Below, in pieces: positions 12,697 through 24,599 of a stretch of DNA of 64,000 nucleotides (its first letter is position 1; every line of letters begins with the position of its first letter). The stretch covers positions 1,883,501 through 1,947,500 of the forward strand of contig JAJGOT010000054.1 in NCBI GenBank assembly GCA_022457155.1, written 5' to 3'. Position numbers and translations under genes: made by a program. The stretch comes from Cladopsammia gracilis. Taxonomy: Eukaryota > Cnidaria > Anthozoa > Scleractinia > Dendrophylliidae. The notes beneath the pieces were generated by a model. It did not search any database, was not told where the DNA came from, and saw only the letters and a program-made list of their open reading frames with translations.

Positions 12697-13736
12697 TCAG
12701 GAGGCTTGATCAGACGGAGACGAAACGGACGATGGAAGCGACATGTTTGGAATCAGATATTTGCACTTGGAACACATAAGCATGGCATGATCAGACGAGT
12801 CGCAAACGCGACAGCGATGCACAGCCTTGTAAGAGGCATCCGAGAGGGCACAACTGCATTTGCCTTGATAATTCCACTTCCTGCAATATTGATCCTTCGC
12901 TTTATTTCTGACTGGTGGAGTGCTGATACTTCGCCCAGGTGAGAAGGTGTTGTTGGAACGCAGATCCTGATGCGAGAAGAATGTTTGAGACCGCTCGCGG
13001 ATAATCTCGGCGCTATGCCATGTTAAATGGCCTTGTTCCACGGCGTTGTTCACCGACAAATGGAAGTTGCGCACGCTTGGCCAAGAATATGTGACGGCGC
13101 GGTCCATCAATAGTTGAAGATGGTTAAAAAGCGGCTGTTTTGAGGACTCTGGCTGCGCCTTACAGAATTCTAGATAACCACTAACAAACTCAGGTAAATC
13201 TAGTTTGTCGTAATCCACCGTACCTTTAGGCGAGTAGAGGAAATTGTTGGGCAATGAAGAGCCAGCCTTCTTGCAAGCCCGAAGCTGTTCGAGGGATGGA
13301 ATGTCCAACTGATGGGGCAAACCAGGCGAGGAAGAAGCATTGGGTGCAATAGCCGATTGCAACTTCAGCGGAGAAATTGGGGGTGGGGCGTCTGAAGCTT
13401 CCGAAGCGTGTGAATTGGGAGATGCGTTTAGCTGAGCCAACTTCAACTCCGTTTCTGCAATCTGCAGCTGTGTGGCTAGATTCTCTTTACGTAGGAGCTC
13501 TAAACGAATAAGATTTACCACTGAAGCGGACGAATCCACTAGGATGTAATCGATTTCGCTTTCTTGTCTTTTTTGGACTTTGCCTTCGGTTTTGTAATGA
13601 CGGCAGATTCCTGCTCTTCTACCTCTTCTAGCATGGCAGAAAGGTTATCGATCTCCTCAGGAGAAAGAAACGACGATGAGACTCTGGAGGAGCATGAACG
13701 GGATGGACGAGCCTCGGCAGACATGATAGGCAGCAC
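12697..13736 (-). pseudogene. Gag-like protein of the Ngaro-like element, one shift
   Basis: Two overlapping minus-strand frames make up this region. The upstream 65-residue frame (13736-13539) is Ser/Glu- and Lys-rich. The downstream 280-residue frame (13539-12697) begins without an ATG (GTG codon) in the -1 frame relative to the first. It contains a helical Leu/Glu/Gln-rich start, a Pro/Ser linker and a C-terminal Cys/His cluster ('CRKWNYQGKCSC' then 'HRCRVCDSSDHAMLMC') typical of DIRS-type Gag. A single-base shift near 13540 would explain the split. Role if intact: RNA binding and particle assembly. Confidence 0.65.
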
Positions 13737-13770
13737 GCGAAGGAGTTAAGGAAGTATTGCAAAACAACCA

Positions 13771-13898
13771 AAAGACAGCGAAGAGATCGCGAACTGACCT
13801 TTGAGCCGACGCTCAAGACTTTAATAGATCCAGAAGAAACTTGACATGAGGGGGTGTGTCCCTGGCTAATTAACTGTTTTGACAGGCCAAAACCACCA
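13771..13898 (-). repeat. Split direct repeat A1
   Basis: Outer 5' repeat in element orientation, near-identical to 9730-9857. It marks the right-hand limit of the element; the following sequence 'cttgtagagtt' is unrelated. Confidence 0.85.
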
Positions 13899-14225
13899 CT
13901 TGTAGAGTTATTGTTTTAAATTCTATCATGTAAAGAAAGTTTTTCATTTTAAATGATTTGAATTTGGTCAACTAAATAGTCTTAAAATGTTTTGGCTTTG
14001 ACAAAACTATGTATGTAACAAAAAATATATGCACGGGACTTTCCCCTCAGTTTGTTTGACTCCTGTTGAAGCTTCATTGTCTATTTACTTATCTATACTT
14101 GTTATAGTTATCTATATTATTATTATTCTCTCTTTTATCACAGTCTTTGCTGGTGTTCTTTTTGTGCATCAGCCGGGCACAAACCATGCACCTAGAGCGT
14201 CAGTCACTCAAGTCAATCATTCTGT

Positions 14226-14453
14226 TCATACACTGAGCACCTTTCTGAGGATTCGTGCAGATCCCAGCATGCAGATCTTTTGAATCTCTGTCATAGTAGC
14301 TCTCTCTGATACTTTGTTGATGTTTTCTACCATACCCTTCTTCACTGTACCAAGCGCACCAACAACCACAGGGATCACTACGGTTTTCATATGCCACATT
14401 CTCTGTATTTCTAGTTCTAGGTCCTTGTACTCAATAATAATAATAATTAACAT
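14226..14453 (-). pseudogene. LINE-type ORF C-terminal fragment
   Basis: A 75-residue frame with the block 'EIQRMWHMKTVVIPVVVGAL' and later 'EIQKICMLGSARILRKVLS'. I recognise this block from the C-terminal end of non-LTR retrotransposon polyproteins in many invertebrates. No RT motif is nearby, so it is a short truncated remnant. It is followed (plus-strand side) by an ATT microsatellite at 14493-14539. Confidence 0.5.
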
Positions 14454-14491
14454 TTCTAAAGCGCTAAAATTATAAAAATATTCTAAAGCGC

Positions 14492-14492
<1 letters not shown>

Positions 14493-14539
<47 letters not shown>
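14493..14539. repeat. (TTA)n microsatellite
   Basis: About fifteen uninterrupted TTA/ATT units. Probably derived from the tail of the adjacent retroelement fragment. Confidence 0.9.
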
Positions 14540-14540
<1 letters not shown>

Positions 14541-15550
14541 TTTTTGGGGGAAAAGAATCAGTAAATTTTATTGCCAATGTTTCAAAATCCCTATGTTTCA
14601 GCAATTCTCACTGGTTATAAATGGTGATCTCAATTTGTTTGTTTCTCGGAGTTTTCTAATACAGCTATCACAAAGCAAAGAATTGCTAAGTATAAAATGT
14701 CAACACATTCCATCATTCTCTGATGACTCTCATTTCAAACAATGTGCATTGTGTCATATTATGACCAGCTTTTTAGTTTATTTTTAACCTTTGCAAATGT
14801 AGTCGATAAAAATGTATGCTTCAGATACGTCATGCAAGAGCAGGCCAGAGGTATACCAATTTACCTATCAAGAACAAAAAAAATTGATTTGTATCAAAAC
14901 CCTCAACCCAACCAGCCATAATAGAACTTGTAGATAAAATTATTTCTATCAACAATAGAACAAAATGAATTTACAATCATGATCTTCCTGGCATTGTCCA
15001 GGGCTTTTGATATAGTTCTGAAAGAACATCTGAAAAGCGTTACCATACTTCTCAATGATATATGTCGACCAGAATGTTTGAATGGAGGTGTTCTTTATTT
15101 GCGGTGTATGTTGGAGGTTAAATCCGTTCTCAGGTCGAATCAGTATTCAATGTAAGTTAAATGTCTACCCAGTCTTCAATCAATTTAAGCTAACCCTAAC
15201 CGTAGCACAAAGTTAACTATAACTGAAAGTTAACCCTAGCTTACTGTAACGCAAAACTAACCCTAGCTACAATGTAACTCTAACATGAAGCTAACAATCA
15301 CAGCACTGGCTACATATAGCTTTGTGCTAGGGTCAGGGTTAGATGAAATAGATTGAAACCTGGGTACGCATTTAATCTAGATTTAATACTGATCTATTTC
15401 CCGAGACTGGAATTTACATGCAACATATAAGTGGAGCAAACAATCTTAAACTTTGTTATGTTATGAAAGACCATGAGTAGCCAGCACCACGTTTGATTAC
15501 GTTAATACACATGAGACAAAACCACAAGTTTATCCAGGAACTCCTGAATA
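14540..15550. other. No gene recognised
   Basis: AT-rich sequence. Around 15185-15340 it contains degenerate CTAACCCTAA-like words in both orientations, forming a weak inverted repeat, but no real telomeric array. No coding frame of note. Confidence 0.5.
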
Positions 15551-15551
15551 C

Positions 15552-16740
15552 ACGATACGCCATAAGAGTAATGCAATAATAATGTGACATCCCCCCATCT
15601 CCCCCCGAAAAATGTTATAAACTTGATAAATGTCAAAATGACATGGACAAAATAATGTCAATCATTGTCACTAAGAGAAAATTTAATGATGCAAAATAAA
15701 ACAATGTTCTTTCAGTGTTCTTGTGGAGCAGGGTTCAGTAACTGGGCTTCTTAGTAAAGACTAAAGTCCTCAAATTTCTTTGGCTTGCATATCAGGCATC
15801 CGGTTCTGGTAGTTTGTTGTGTTCCTGGAGAGGTCTGCTGATCAACCCTTGGTGTAGTTGCGTTGCTCTGTTGCTCCTGTTGTTGTGGCATAGGATGAAT
15901 GGGGCATTCAATGGGGGCTGATCTGGCTTGTGTAGAATGGCGTTACTCGCGTTTGCTGGCGGATCTGGTGGTAAAGGCTGTGAGGGTGGCAAAGTCCACA
16001 GAGGGATGTTCTGTGCCGTTGTTGCTGGCCGCAACTGGGCCCTGTTCTGACATAGGACGAGACTGCATATGTCTAAGTTGTAGGACCGAGGTGTAGGACT
16101 GCCGATGACTTGACCATGGAGGCAAGGGGTTCCCTGGTGCGATGGGCAGCAGGGGAGCCTGCGCATGTTTGTCATATTGAGCCTTAGATGGTTCTCTGCA
16201 GTCTGATCTTGGTTGAGACGGTCAAAGGATCTGCTGGTTCAGGCTGATGCAGGTCTTCTGAGAGTGGTAATGTGGAGCGAGTGCATCTACCTATGAGTCA
16301 GGGAAAATGAGTGGCCATGAGGTGGTGTATTTCATACGTTCAGAAAGGCTAGAGAGATGTCATGGGACATTTTTAGCAGAGATTTGACATTATTTATGGC
16401 AGATTCAGCCTTACGTTGTTACAAGATCAGTAGGGTGAAGAGGTCACATGTTCAAAACCATGTTTGGGCAAATTTGTGGTATTCATTTGAGATGAATTGA
16501 GGACCATTGTCCATGAGACAACGCAGGGGGTATGCCAGGGCGGGCAAAGTGAGCATTGCTAAGATCCACAATGGTTGTTGATTGTGTGTTGGTCTGCTGG
16601 TCTAATTCGTAGAAATCACTAAAGTGGTCCACAATGATTAGGTAGTGCTTGTGTTCGAACTCAAATAGGTCCTGCTACACAAATTGCCCAGGCCCCAAAG
16701 GAGTAGGATGTGATAGCATGTTCAAGTGGGCACTGAAACT
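15552..16740 (-). pseudogene. Ty3/Gypsy pol 3' end (integrase), degenerate
   Basis: Minus-strand translation gives an integrase-core-like stretch with several stops (about 16740-16480: 'YLIIVDHFSDFYELDQQT' then 'HFARPGIP'). Lower down (16175-15792) a 127-residue frame contains 'GSPTPRSYNLDI...CQNRAQLRPA', like the RRNR-type C-terminal tail of Gypsy integrases. A short motif at 15552-15592 ('...agtaatgcaataataatgtgaca') is repeated at 17651-17690 and may derive from the LTRs. No intact enzyme remains. Confidence 0.55.
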
Positions 16741-16749
16741 CTGCAAAAA

Positions 16750-17330
16750 ACAAAACCAAAGAAACAGTTGATTATTTTGTCGCCGCTAAAAGACCTTTCG
16801 AACTAGCTGTTCTTCGAAGCGCCATACCAGCTGAAGATGCAGAAACGCCCTGGATTTGGCTACAACGTATCAAAGAACGTTACATAGGAGCAAGCACTTC
16901 AATGCAAGATCGATACCATTTCTTGTAAAAAATGTCGCAAGCATTGGAGACCACAGAATGCAACGCTGCAGGACGCTGCTCTTTTGGCATAAATGCCGAT
17001 GAATTCATGTGAGACAAATTTCTCTTTGCGCTCAATGAATCTTTCAGTCGCTTGCATGAAGATATCTTTTACAGAGATGGCCAGCGCAAGCCTGATGACC
17101 CTCCTTTTACCCTGTTTTTCTTTGGTAAGCCAAGCCATCTCATTCGAAGCAGCTCAACATACCAACAAGCTTTTAGCCAACTCCACCATAGAAAAACCTG
17201 TTCACTTAACTTCTTCTACAAATCCAAACAGAAGCTTCTAACGACCTCCTAGCAGACCAACTAGATACGGAAACAAGCCCTGTTTCGTCTGTGGTAGCAA
17301 GCAACCACACCCTTGAGTAGCATGCCCAGC
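16750..17330 (+). pseudogene. Ty3/Gypsy gag fragment in opposite orientation
   Basis: Plus-strand translation shows 'KRPFELAVLRSAIPAEDAE' followed by 'WIWLQRIKERYIGAS', then, across several shifts, 'FALNESF', 'EDIFYRDGQRKPDDPPFTL' and a zinc-knuckle-like 'KPCFVCGSKQPHP'. This looks like Gag of a Gypsy-like element. It points away from the pol fragment at 15552-16740, so the two are either separate insertions or one element rearranged by inversion. Confidence 0.5.
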
Positions 17331-17940
17331 ACAAGCACAAACCTGCAGCTACTAACACAAAACCTGCTTGGGACCACCAAACCTCTAAACCCACATTCCA
17401 GAAACTTACCCATCAGGACTCTAGACAGGAACACATCAGAATGGTGGAGCAAGAGGAAAACGTCTAAACTACCCTTGAGGAAAGCATACAATATGAGAAC
17501 TGTTTTACCATCTCCTCCAGTGCCGACATTGCCATTTCAGCCTCACCCCCTCATCACCCTACAACCACTGACAAAGGGCATTTTGTCCTACTTGATTTAA
17601 ACGACTTTTGACTCCAGCTGCAGCGCCCAAATCCCACTCCTGACATCATGTTATGATACGTTAAAACAGTAACGCAATAATAACGTGACAACTTTAGGTC
17701 ATGTACAAAAATGAATCTTGCTTCTCTTACAAAGCTGCCATGGTACCTATGGACTAAACATCAAATTGAAAAATCACAGGCTCCTTTGAGCCAACTCATG
17801 AATATGGAACACATTTATACTGTTGTTGGACTGGGGATGTAGAAGTGCGAGCAATGCCTGCAGAGCAGAAGGCACATGATGGGAGGGAAGGTTAAAAAAG
17901 GGCCTGTAGACACACCAATCAAAGAAATTAGCAAAGTATC
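17331..17940. other. No gene recognised
   Basis: Low-complexity and decayed sequence. The LTR-like motif at 17651-17690 ('gataacg'-type, ending acgtgaca) is the only item of note. Confidence 0.4.
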
Positions 17941-18540
17941 ACAACAACAACAACAACGTTTATTCATACTGTAAAATTACAAAGATGTATACATAATATA
18001 TAAATTAAAAATAGATACAGTAGCTGGTTACCCAAAATAACTAAAAAGCTAAACTGGTTGGGGTTACCATCATTTATTAATTAAAAATAATATACATGCG
18101 AGTCAGAAAAGTGGCTTTACTTAGATCAACTAAATTTTAATGTACTCACCTTAAATAGAAGTAGGGATTACAGAACAAATATACACATATAAAATATAAT
18201 TAAATAAAGAAATAAATAATAAATAAAAAAATGTATGGAAATAGCAATAAATAGCACAAAATATCAATTAATAGTATTAATTAGTAGAAATTAATAAAGT
18301 GAGAAGTTAGATCTCTTTTAAATGAATAGCAGGTTAGAATCTTGAATCTTTCATCAATTTCATTCCACAATTCAGGTCCATTAAATCGAATATTAAATTT
18401 ACCATAGTTTGTTCGGATTTTTGGAAGATAGAAGGAAGACCTAGTCGCAAAGTGAGTGTTGACTTTATGCTTAGTAGAAGTTCTGACAAAAAAGTGAATC
18501 GAAGATCTTCCGTAATTTGCCATTTATATATCGGTTTAAT
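17941..18540 (-). pseudogene. 5'-truncated LINE 3' end
   Basis: The 80-residue frame at 18523-18281 contains 'RTNYGKFNIRFNGPELWNEI' followed by 'FKRDLTSHF'. This is the typical C-terminal tail of many non-LTR retrotransposon polyproteins (pattern 'irf.Gp.lWN.l...FK..l'). The element's 3' end, at the low-coordinate side, finishes in (CAA)n at 17941-17957. The insertion is a short dead fragment. Confidence 0.6.
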
Positions 18541-19300
18541 TAATATTAATATTTGCTAAGGTATTCGTCTAATTTTGTGGTGGAATGTCTTTGAACTTCC
18601 TTGAATTCTTTTCGTTTAACAAAAATAACTTGGCCAATCCTGTTTGTCTTTCTTTGAGTATTTTTGTTCCCTTCGCCATCTTTGTCAGTAAAGGACACAA
18701 ATCTTTTACTCACTGAGTTTTCCACAGTCTTTTCTAATTCATTTTTTGAGGCCAGTTTAGTTGAGTTCTTGCGCTGGGCAGAATGTTGTTTTTTTTATCC
18801 AAAGTGGCGTGAAAGAAGGCTAGTGACATGGTGGCATATCAGAAGAAATTGAGGGAAACGAAGAGACAAGGAGGAATACAAGAAAGCGTAACTTCTATTT
18901 CACATGACACTCGTGGTCGCCTGCTGATCCTTCTTGATCTTAACTAAAAATTGATATCACTTTTGAAGAGCATTGTTGATTTTTGCCCTGTTTAATTTGA
19001 GTCATCAACGTTCATCAACAAAAGACTAAACATGATGCTAACAACAAGCACATGAAACAAAGGTGTTGTTGTTAATTTTAGTGTTTTCAAATTAAGCCAC
19101 AGCCTTGGCATTGATGAAGAGCAATACCGTGAAAGACTTCATGAGATTTGAGCCAACATTGACCTGGATCAGATCATTTTATCGACAGTGTAACTTTTCC
19201 AGGCAAGCTGAACCACAACAAGACCTCCTGTGCCTTTAGGAATATACGAAGAATGCAAACCGACATTGAGGGTTGCATTGCAACACACAGTATTCAGACA
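18541..19300. other. No gene recognised
   Basis: No long frame, no repeat of note. Confidence 0.4.
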
Positions 19301-20400
19301 CAGTATTCCTCCTCCACTGGTTTCTTGGTTTCTTGGTACTGTTGCTGTCCAGTAATTTCCACTCTTATTCTTTGGCTATTGAGGGAAAGAGTTCAGGTTC
19401 AGGTGGTTCAAGGCAGGCAAAGGCTATGAGCAAGCAGCAAAGGACCGAGAGTGCTTCCCGAGGTCTGTAAGGGAGACGGCATGAAACTAAGTGGCTGATT
19501 ACTGGCGATAAAATGACGAGATTGTGGTTCAGGAATATTTTTTTTTGAGCGGGATTTAGTGGCACAGGCCCAAACTTGGCCATCTGAAGTGAAAAATCAG
19601 CACAAAATCGAGAAATTTGGGTAAACCGTGGGATTAATTTTCTCAAGCGGGATTTAGCGGGAGATACGGATATGTTTTGCAAATAATTTGTAGTTCACAT
19701 GCCAAAAATGAAGCAAATCTGAGCGAGAAAAAAAATAAAAAGGCCTAACATTCAACATGAATTGGTTATGTACCCAGCCTTTCAAATGTCTAACTTAAAG
19801 AAGCACTTTATTTCGTGAGTCGCGAGTAAAAGTTGCGGGTGTGGAGGTGTGTAAAAGTGGTGGGTAGCAACAAATTACGAAAATAACAATAAAATACCAA
19901 AATAAATAAATAAACAGCGAATTTATGTCTCGCAAAGTAGGTTTATCAAACCACTGGTTTCTTGTTGCTGACTTGCTGTTTAAGCAATTCCCCGCTTATT
20001 GTTTGGCTCTTGAGGGAAAGAGTTCAGGTGATCTTATGGATTTTTGACTCTTGTAACTTTGCAAAGCTGTCATTTGCTTCCATGGCATAGCAAATATCAA
20101 ACCACTGGTTTCTTGTTTCTGTTGCTGTAAAGCAATTTCCACTCTTATTCGTTGGCTCTCGAGGGAAAGAGTTCAGGTTCAGGTGATTTCATTTTTTGAC
20201 TGTTATAAGCACTATAATGTTGCCATTTGCTTCCAATGCATAGTAAATATCAAACCACTGCTTTCTTGTTGCTGTTACTGTTCAGCAATTTCCACTCTTA
20301 TTCTTTGGCTCTCGAGGGAAAGAGTTCAGGTGTTCTAATGACTTTTTTCTCTTGTAAACGCTGTAATGTTGCCATTTGCTTCCAATCAAAATAAATATTA
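19300..20400. repeat. Degenerate VNTR, about 150-bp unit
   Basis: At least four copies of a unit containing 'ccactcttattctttggctc' then 'gagggaaagagttcaggt' lie near 19317, 19951, 20098 and 20250. The last three are spaced about 150 bp apart; the first is separated by unrelated sequence. A second shared word ('ggcaggcaaaggctatgag') flanks the region near 19410 and 20571. Confidence 0.75.
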
Positions 20401-21480
20401 TTTTTCAATAATTTTCGGCGGGGATGTCCATCTCGGTTTTGCCATAGAATTTCCCAACATGCATTGCGACAGTGGCAGATAGGTCTGCTATATGTGGTCG
20501 GGCACTTGAAATACAGCTTTGGGCAGGTGGAAGTAACTTCTTGCTGGCCGGCCGAAATTGGGCAAGGCAGGCAAAGGCTATGAGCCGGCAGTGAAGGACT
20601 GAGAGTGCCTCCTAGGAGGTACGCAAGAGTCTACAACAATATGTACCTAATCTAAACTTGTTTCAGTTTATTTAGAAAGGTTGTAGTTCAGATTTTTTTA
20701 GAAAATAAAATAGTGACAATGCTTTTCCAAAATGCAATACCCTTTCCCATTGTCCCCTTTTGAAATCGCAAAATTAAGTATGAATGAGGTATATTTCTCA
20801 TCCTTTGTGTGTGCAAACAGATAGATCAAAAGTAATCTATTCTTTTAAAGAGGGTTTGAATTTCGTACAAAGGAGAATCTTTTTTATACAATCAGACTAA
20901 CCAGGAGAAGTGATGTTTGACAGTTTATCCTCAAGCCAAGATTTCATTTGTGGCTCAATCAAGCAACCACCAAAGTTTGTGCACACAAGTAGCATGAAGA
21001 TCATGACCAACACGGATATCTTTAAAATTGTTTGTAACCTGGATCTCCACTGGCATTGCTTCTATATTCAATTTGGCCTAAAGGAGTATTGCTTACTTCA
21101 TGACCATGTTTGACTTTGAACCCATTCTGAGATATCGCCATATAAATCCCAGTATATATCTTCTGCCATGGTCATCATCATCATCAATACTGTTCATAGA
21201 GAAGAGTAAATCTGGAGACTTCCTATGTCGTCAGTTTAAAAGGGTTTACTCATAAATCAGACTCGCTTTCAGTGTTTATTTATTTGGGACCAGTTGCAAC
21301 ATGGTTCAACATTTTATCATAATGGAAATGGAATGTTTGGTGTGATACAACTCCAATTCCATTTAGTTGACCTTTGAACCAGCAAATGTAGATTATATAA
21401 TTAATAACAAAGTAATTATTGGTTAGAAAAAATTGGAAGCTAATAACAAAAGACAATTGCATGGAAAAACAGAATGGATG
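20401..21480. other. No gene recognised
   Basis: AT-rich sequence with one 67-codon frame (20910-21113) that has no recognisable features. Confidence 0.4.
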
Positions 21481-21483
21481 TTA

Positions 21484-21902
21484 AGGCGCTGTTACACTAG
21501 GCAATATTTCGTGCAACTTGTCTCGCAACAACTAAAAACCGTGCGTTGCGATGCTGCGAGACAAGTTGCTTGGAGGGTGTTACACTAGGCAATGTTTCTT
21601 GCAATTTGTCTCGCCCGACGGTGAAAGGAGCAATTTCATTGGCTAAAGTCACAAAACATTGCGACACAAGTTGCAGGAAACGTGTTACACTACGCAACGC
21701 TTGAAAAATTCGTTGCAGCGTGGCGAGAATCGTTGCGAAAAGTAGAACCGACTTCTACTTCTCGCAACGATTGCGGCAACAAAAAAATCGCGAGAAATGT
21801 TTGTTGCGGGGTATGTTACACTGGGCAATTTTTCATGCAACTTGTGTCGCAACAAAATTGCGAGACAAGTTGCACGAAACATTGCCTGGTGTAACAGCGC
21901 CT
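21484..21902. mobile_element. Harbinger-like foldback MITE
   Basis: A 419-bp element with long inverted repeats. The left end AGGCGCTGTTACACTAGGCA is matched by the complement at the right (tggtgtaacagcgcct). TTA lies on both sides (21481-21483 and 21903-21905), the target size and type used by PIF/Harbinger. Inside, the word 'gttacactaggcaa' with 'gcaacttgtctcgcaac' recurs several times in both orientations, so it has grown by internal duplication. No transposase. Confidence 0.75.
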
Positions 21903-21905
21903 TTA

Positions 21906-22900
21906 GTAACAAAAACGACAATGAGATTATTACTGGGCTACCCCCGCAGGGGAAACACAAATTACAAATATAAATTTAGCTAGATACAAGATAACTAAAA
22001 CTAATAACAACCACCAGGAAATTCTGATATAGGCCTTTTTTTTTCAGCAAGAGCAGTGAGTAAACTTATATTAAACTGAATAGGCTTTGATTTGTATAAA
22101 TACAAACGGGTAGCCCAGTTTACGCTCATATTAAAAGCGTCTAGTTGAAAATTATGGATGTGCAATCCCCTGTAAGCAAAAAGATGGCGCCACGCAGTGC
22201 ATTGTGGTTAAATGTACCAAAATAAGTTTAATCAAACAGTCGTAAACAAACAAGATGGCGGTCAGCCGCAAAGTCGACAAAAATGGGCTCCGATGCCCTT
22301 TAGCTGTGCTAAAATACAAAAATATTCTGGAACAAAAATATTCTGATAAACAGTGTAACCCTAATGACAATATTTGCTGCCTGTATTTTCTAAAATACAT
22401 TTTGTAATGGAAGCCATTATGTGGAAATCAGAGTCTATAATAGGCAGCATGATCAGAAAATTAAGCCCAAACAGCATTGAGAACACAATGACCACAATGG
22501 CAATATGTAAAGTTATCTTCTATCTGTACATACAAAGGTGATAAATTTGTGACTCAGATATCCTGAAAATTTTAGGAAACAGAATTTTGAAATGCACATT
22601 TCAAATACTGTGTTCAATGAAATTGTTCACAAGTCAAATAATAATTAATTTAATCATAAACATAACAACGAGTGTTGTGCTCTGGAAATAAATATTTATT
22701 TACATCTACTTATTTCTTGTTAACAAATTTAAGATATATTTAAGAGTAAGTGAAGCATTGGGCCAAAAATCAATAATTTATGCATTTCAAAATATATTTA
22801 ATATGAAACTGTATTTTTAAATAGCTAATTTAAAAACAAAGTTTTTAAAAAACTTTGAAAATTAAAGCTGTCTTTTAGATTTATGAAAACATCAAAGGAA
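21906..22900. other. No gene recognised
   Basis: AT-rich sequence with no usable coding frame. Confidence 0.4.
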
Positions 22901-22909
22901 GACCCATGG

Positions 22910-24530
22910 TTAACCATCAGATGACAGAAAAATAACTATGCATGATCGTGCAAGTTCATTTGCCCACTGTCGTAAGGGTAGTAAGTTTTCAAAACTGGGC
23001 ACTTGATTTGACAGTGCTTGAAGCTTCTGGGCCAAGATAATATCTTGAGATATGTCTATTTTACTATTGCTTAGGATTGCATTGCAGCATACTTTAAAAG
23101 CATTAATGAAATTATTGTTCTTTCTGATTAAAAAATACTTTGACTTCTTATTCTCTGGAACATAGGATTGGAGAATACAAATATTGGCTTGTGCACATTC
23201 TTCCTGCAACTGATGGGCAACATGAGCCCCATGCAGTTACTGAAGATAGCGGTTCCAAACCTTCTGAATGGGTCTTAATTTCTAACAGATACAGTCCAGA
23301 AAGGCTAACTTGTTTTCCACTTTAATGTCTACAAGTGTCTTACATGTTTCTCCCAGAAATGATCTGTCTGGGGAAGCTCCAAAAAATTGATCACTTTCCA
23401 AAATAAAAGGTCCACATTTTTCCACAACAGCAGCACTCTCATTTGCAAAGCATTTTAAAGCTCCATCTTCAAATATGATACCTCTGTGAAAGTTCCTGAA
23501 TTTTTTTGAGGGTTCTGCTTTCTTATTTCCGATGCAGTCCCAAGTTTTTTGAAACTCCCTCTTTCCTTGTAGACCAATCACAGCAGGTGCCTTTGATGAT
23601 GTTCTCTTTCCGATTCTCTTACTGGACCACTCAGAACTTCTTTGAGCAACTTCAGTAACATTTTCTTTATTTTGACACACTTAATTTGAGTCAGAAATAG
23701 CAAAATAACTCTTATCTACAGACTCTTTTTTTTTCTCTTTGACAAAGTTAAGTTTTAAAATTTCAGATACAACTTTAGGGCACTTGGATGAAGCTAAGTC
23801 GTCACATAGCTTGGTTACTCGTTCATTATCAACTGCTGGCTCTCCATTCGGTCTTGATGTGTAACCACAACTCACCTCCACTGGCAATTTCCGTTTTCTT
23901 CCTCCACTTTTGTCTCGCTGTATCAGATGCTTTTCAAACACAATTTCTTGCAGTGGCATTTTTTTTCATGAGCTCTTTCTCTGGATCTTGTGAGGCTCTT
24001 ATGGATGGTATTCCCCACTGTTGACGGACTTGTGTGCAGCTGATTGACTTGGGAAGCTCAACACTGCATGACATGGTGGCCTCTACCGGTTTGTACGCCA
24101 AAGCAGCAACATGCTTGCAAAATCCTTGTTTCCCAGCAGCACACGAGTGGTCTTTTGCAGCTAGAATTTTTCCAGATGTTTTATCGAAAATCATTGAACA
24201 CGCATAAAGCCCTTCACCAGATGAAATACCTTTGGCTTGTTTCATAGCGGGACGTGTGTAACCTTCAAGTACAAACATGTTGTTTTGGTTCGGCAAAAGG
24301 TTGATTCGCATGGGTTTCCTGGACGTTTCGAACTTTTTTGTCTTGGAGAAGGCATATCCTTCCGTTACATGCTTTTCATCGGAAGTCAGCTGAAAATACT
24401 TCTCGACAACCGAGTGTGTAACAGTTGGAATGGCTGCCAGTGAAGACGTCCAGCCATTCTGGGGAATATCGCCATCGAGTATTTTCTCTAAACCTCAACG
24501 CTCATTACCGACTGGATCCTTTAGAAATTT
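22910..24530 (-). pseudogene. SWIM zinc finger / YqaJ-like nuclease gene, broken
   Basis: Minus-strand frames read in order from about 24530. First comes 'MRINLLPNQNNMFVLEGYTR' and a SWIM-type cluster 'SCAAGKQGFCKHVAALAY'. After a shift in an A8 run near 23950 comes a Lys-rich linker, then, after an in-frame TAA near 23680, a YqaJ-like exonuclease domain ('KAPAVIGLQGKREFQKTWD', 'FHRGIIFEDGALKCFA', 'FFGASPDRSFLGE', 'DIKVENKL'). Two or more stops precede the C-terminal part (23209-22910). The SWIM plus YqaJ pair is common in cnidarian genomes, in multicopy genes of unknown role. The A8 shift could be an assembly error; the stops suggest real decay. Confidence 0.65.
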
Positions 24531-24599
24531 CTTATCCCAACCATTTTCAATATATAACCGGACTCTAGTAAGGCAGAAATAAAAACCAACGTAACGCAT

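Larger units (their letters stand above)
9621..13898 (-). mobile_element. Ngaro/DIRS-type tyrosine-recombinase retrotransposon, decayed
   Basis: A retrotransposon read on the minus strand in the order gag, reverse transcriptase, RNase H, tyrosine recombinase. Its repeats have the split direct arrangement: one repeat (call it A) at 13771-13898 and again at 9730-9857, another (B) at 9857-9946 and again at 9621-9711. In element orientation this gives A1-ORFs-B1-A2-B2. That layout is known from Ngaro- and PAT-like elements and is thought to allow a circular intermediate to integrate by tyrosine recombinase without a target duplication. No methyltransferase domain is visible, which favours Ngaro-like over DIRS/PAT. 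All coding regions carry stops or shifts except the RT, so this copy is dead. Confidence 0.85.

Noticed and set aside
9621..13898. LTR retrotransposon interpretation of the repeats.
   Set aside because: Repeats are split and interleaved (A1, B1-A2-B2) and the integrating enzyme is a tyrosine recombinase, not a DDE integrase.
15185..15340. CTAACCCTAA-like words resembling telomeric repeat.
   Set aside because: Only a few degenerate words, in both orientations, no array.
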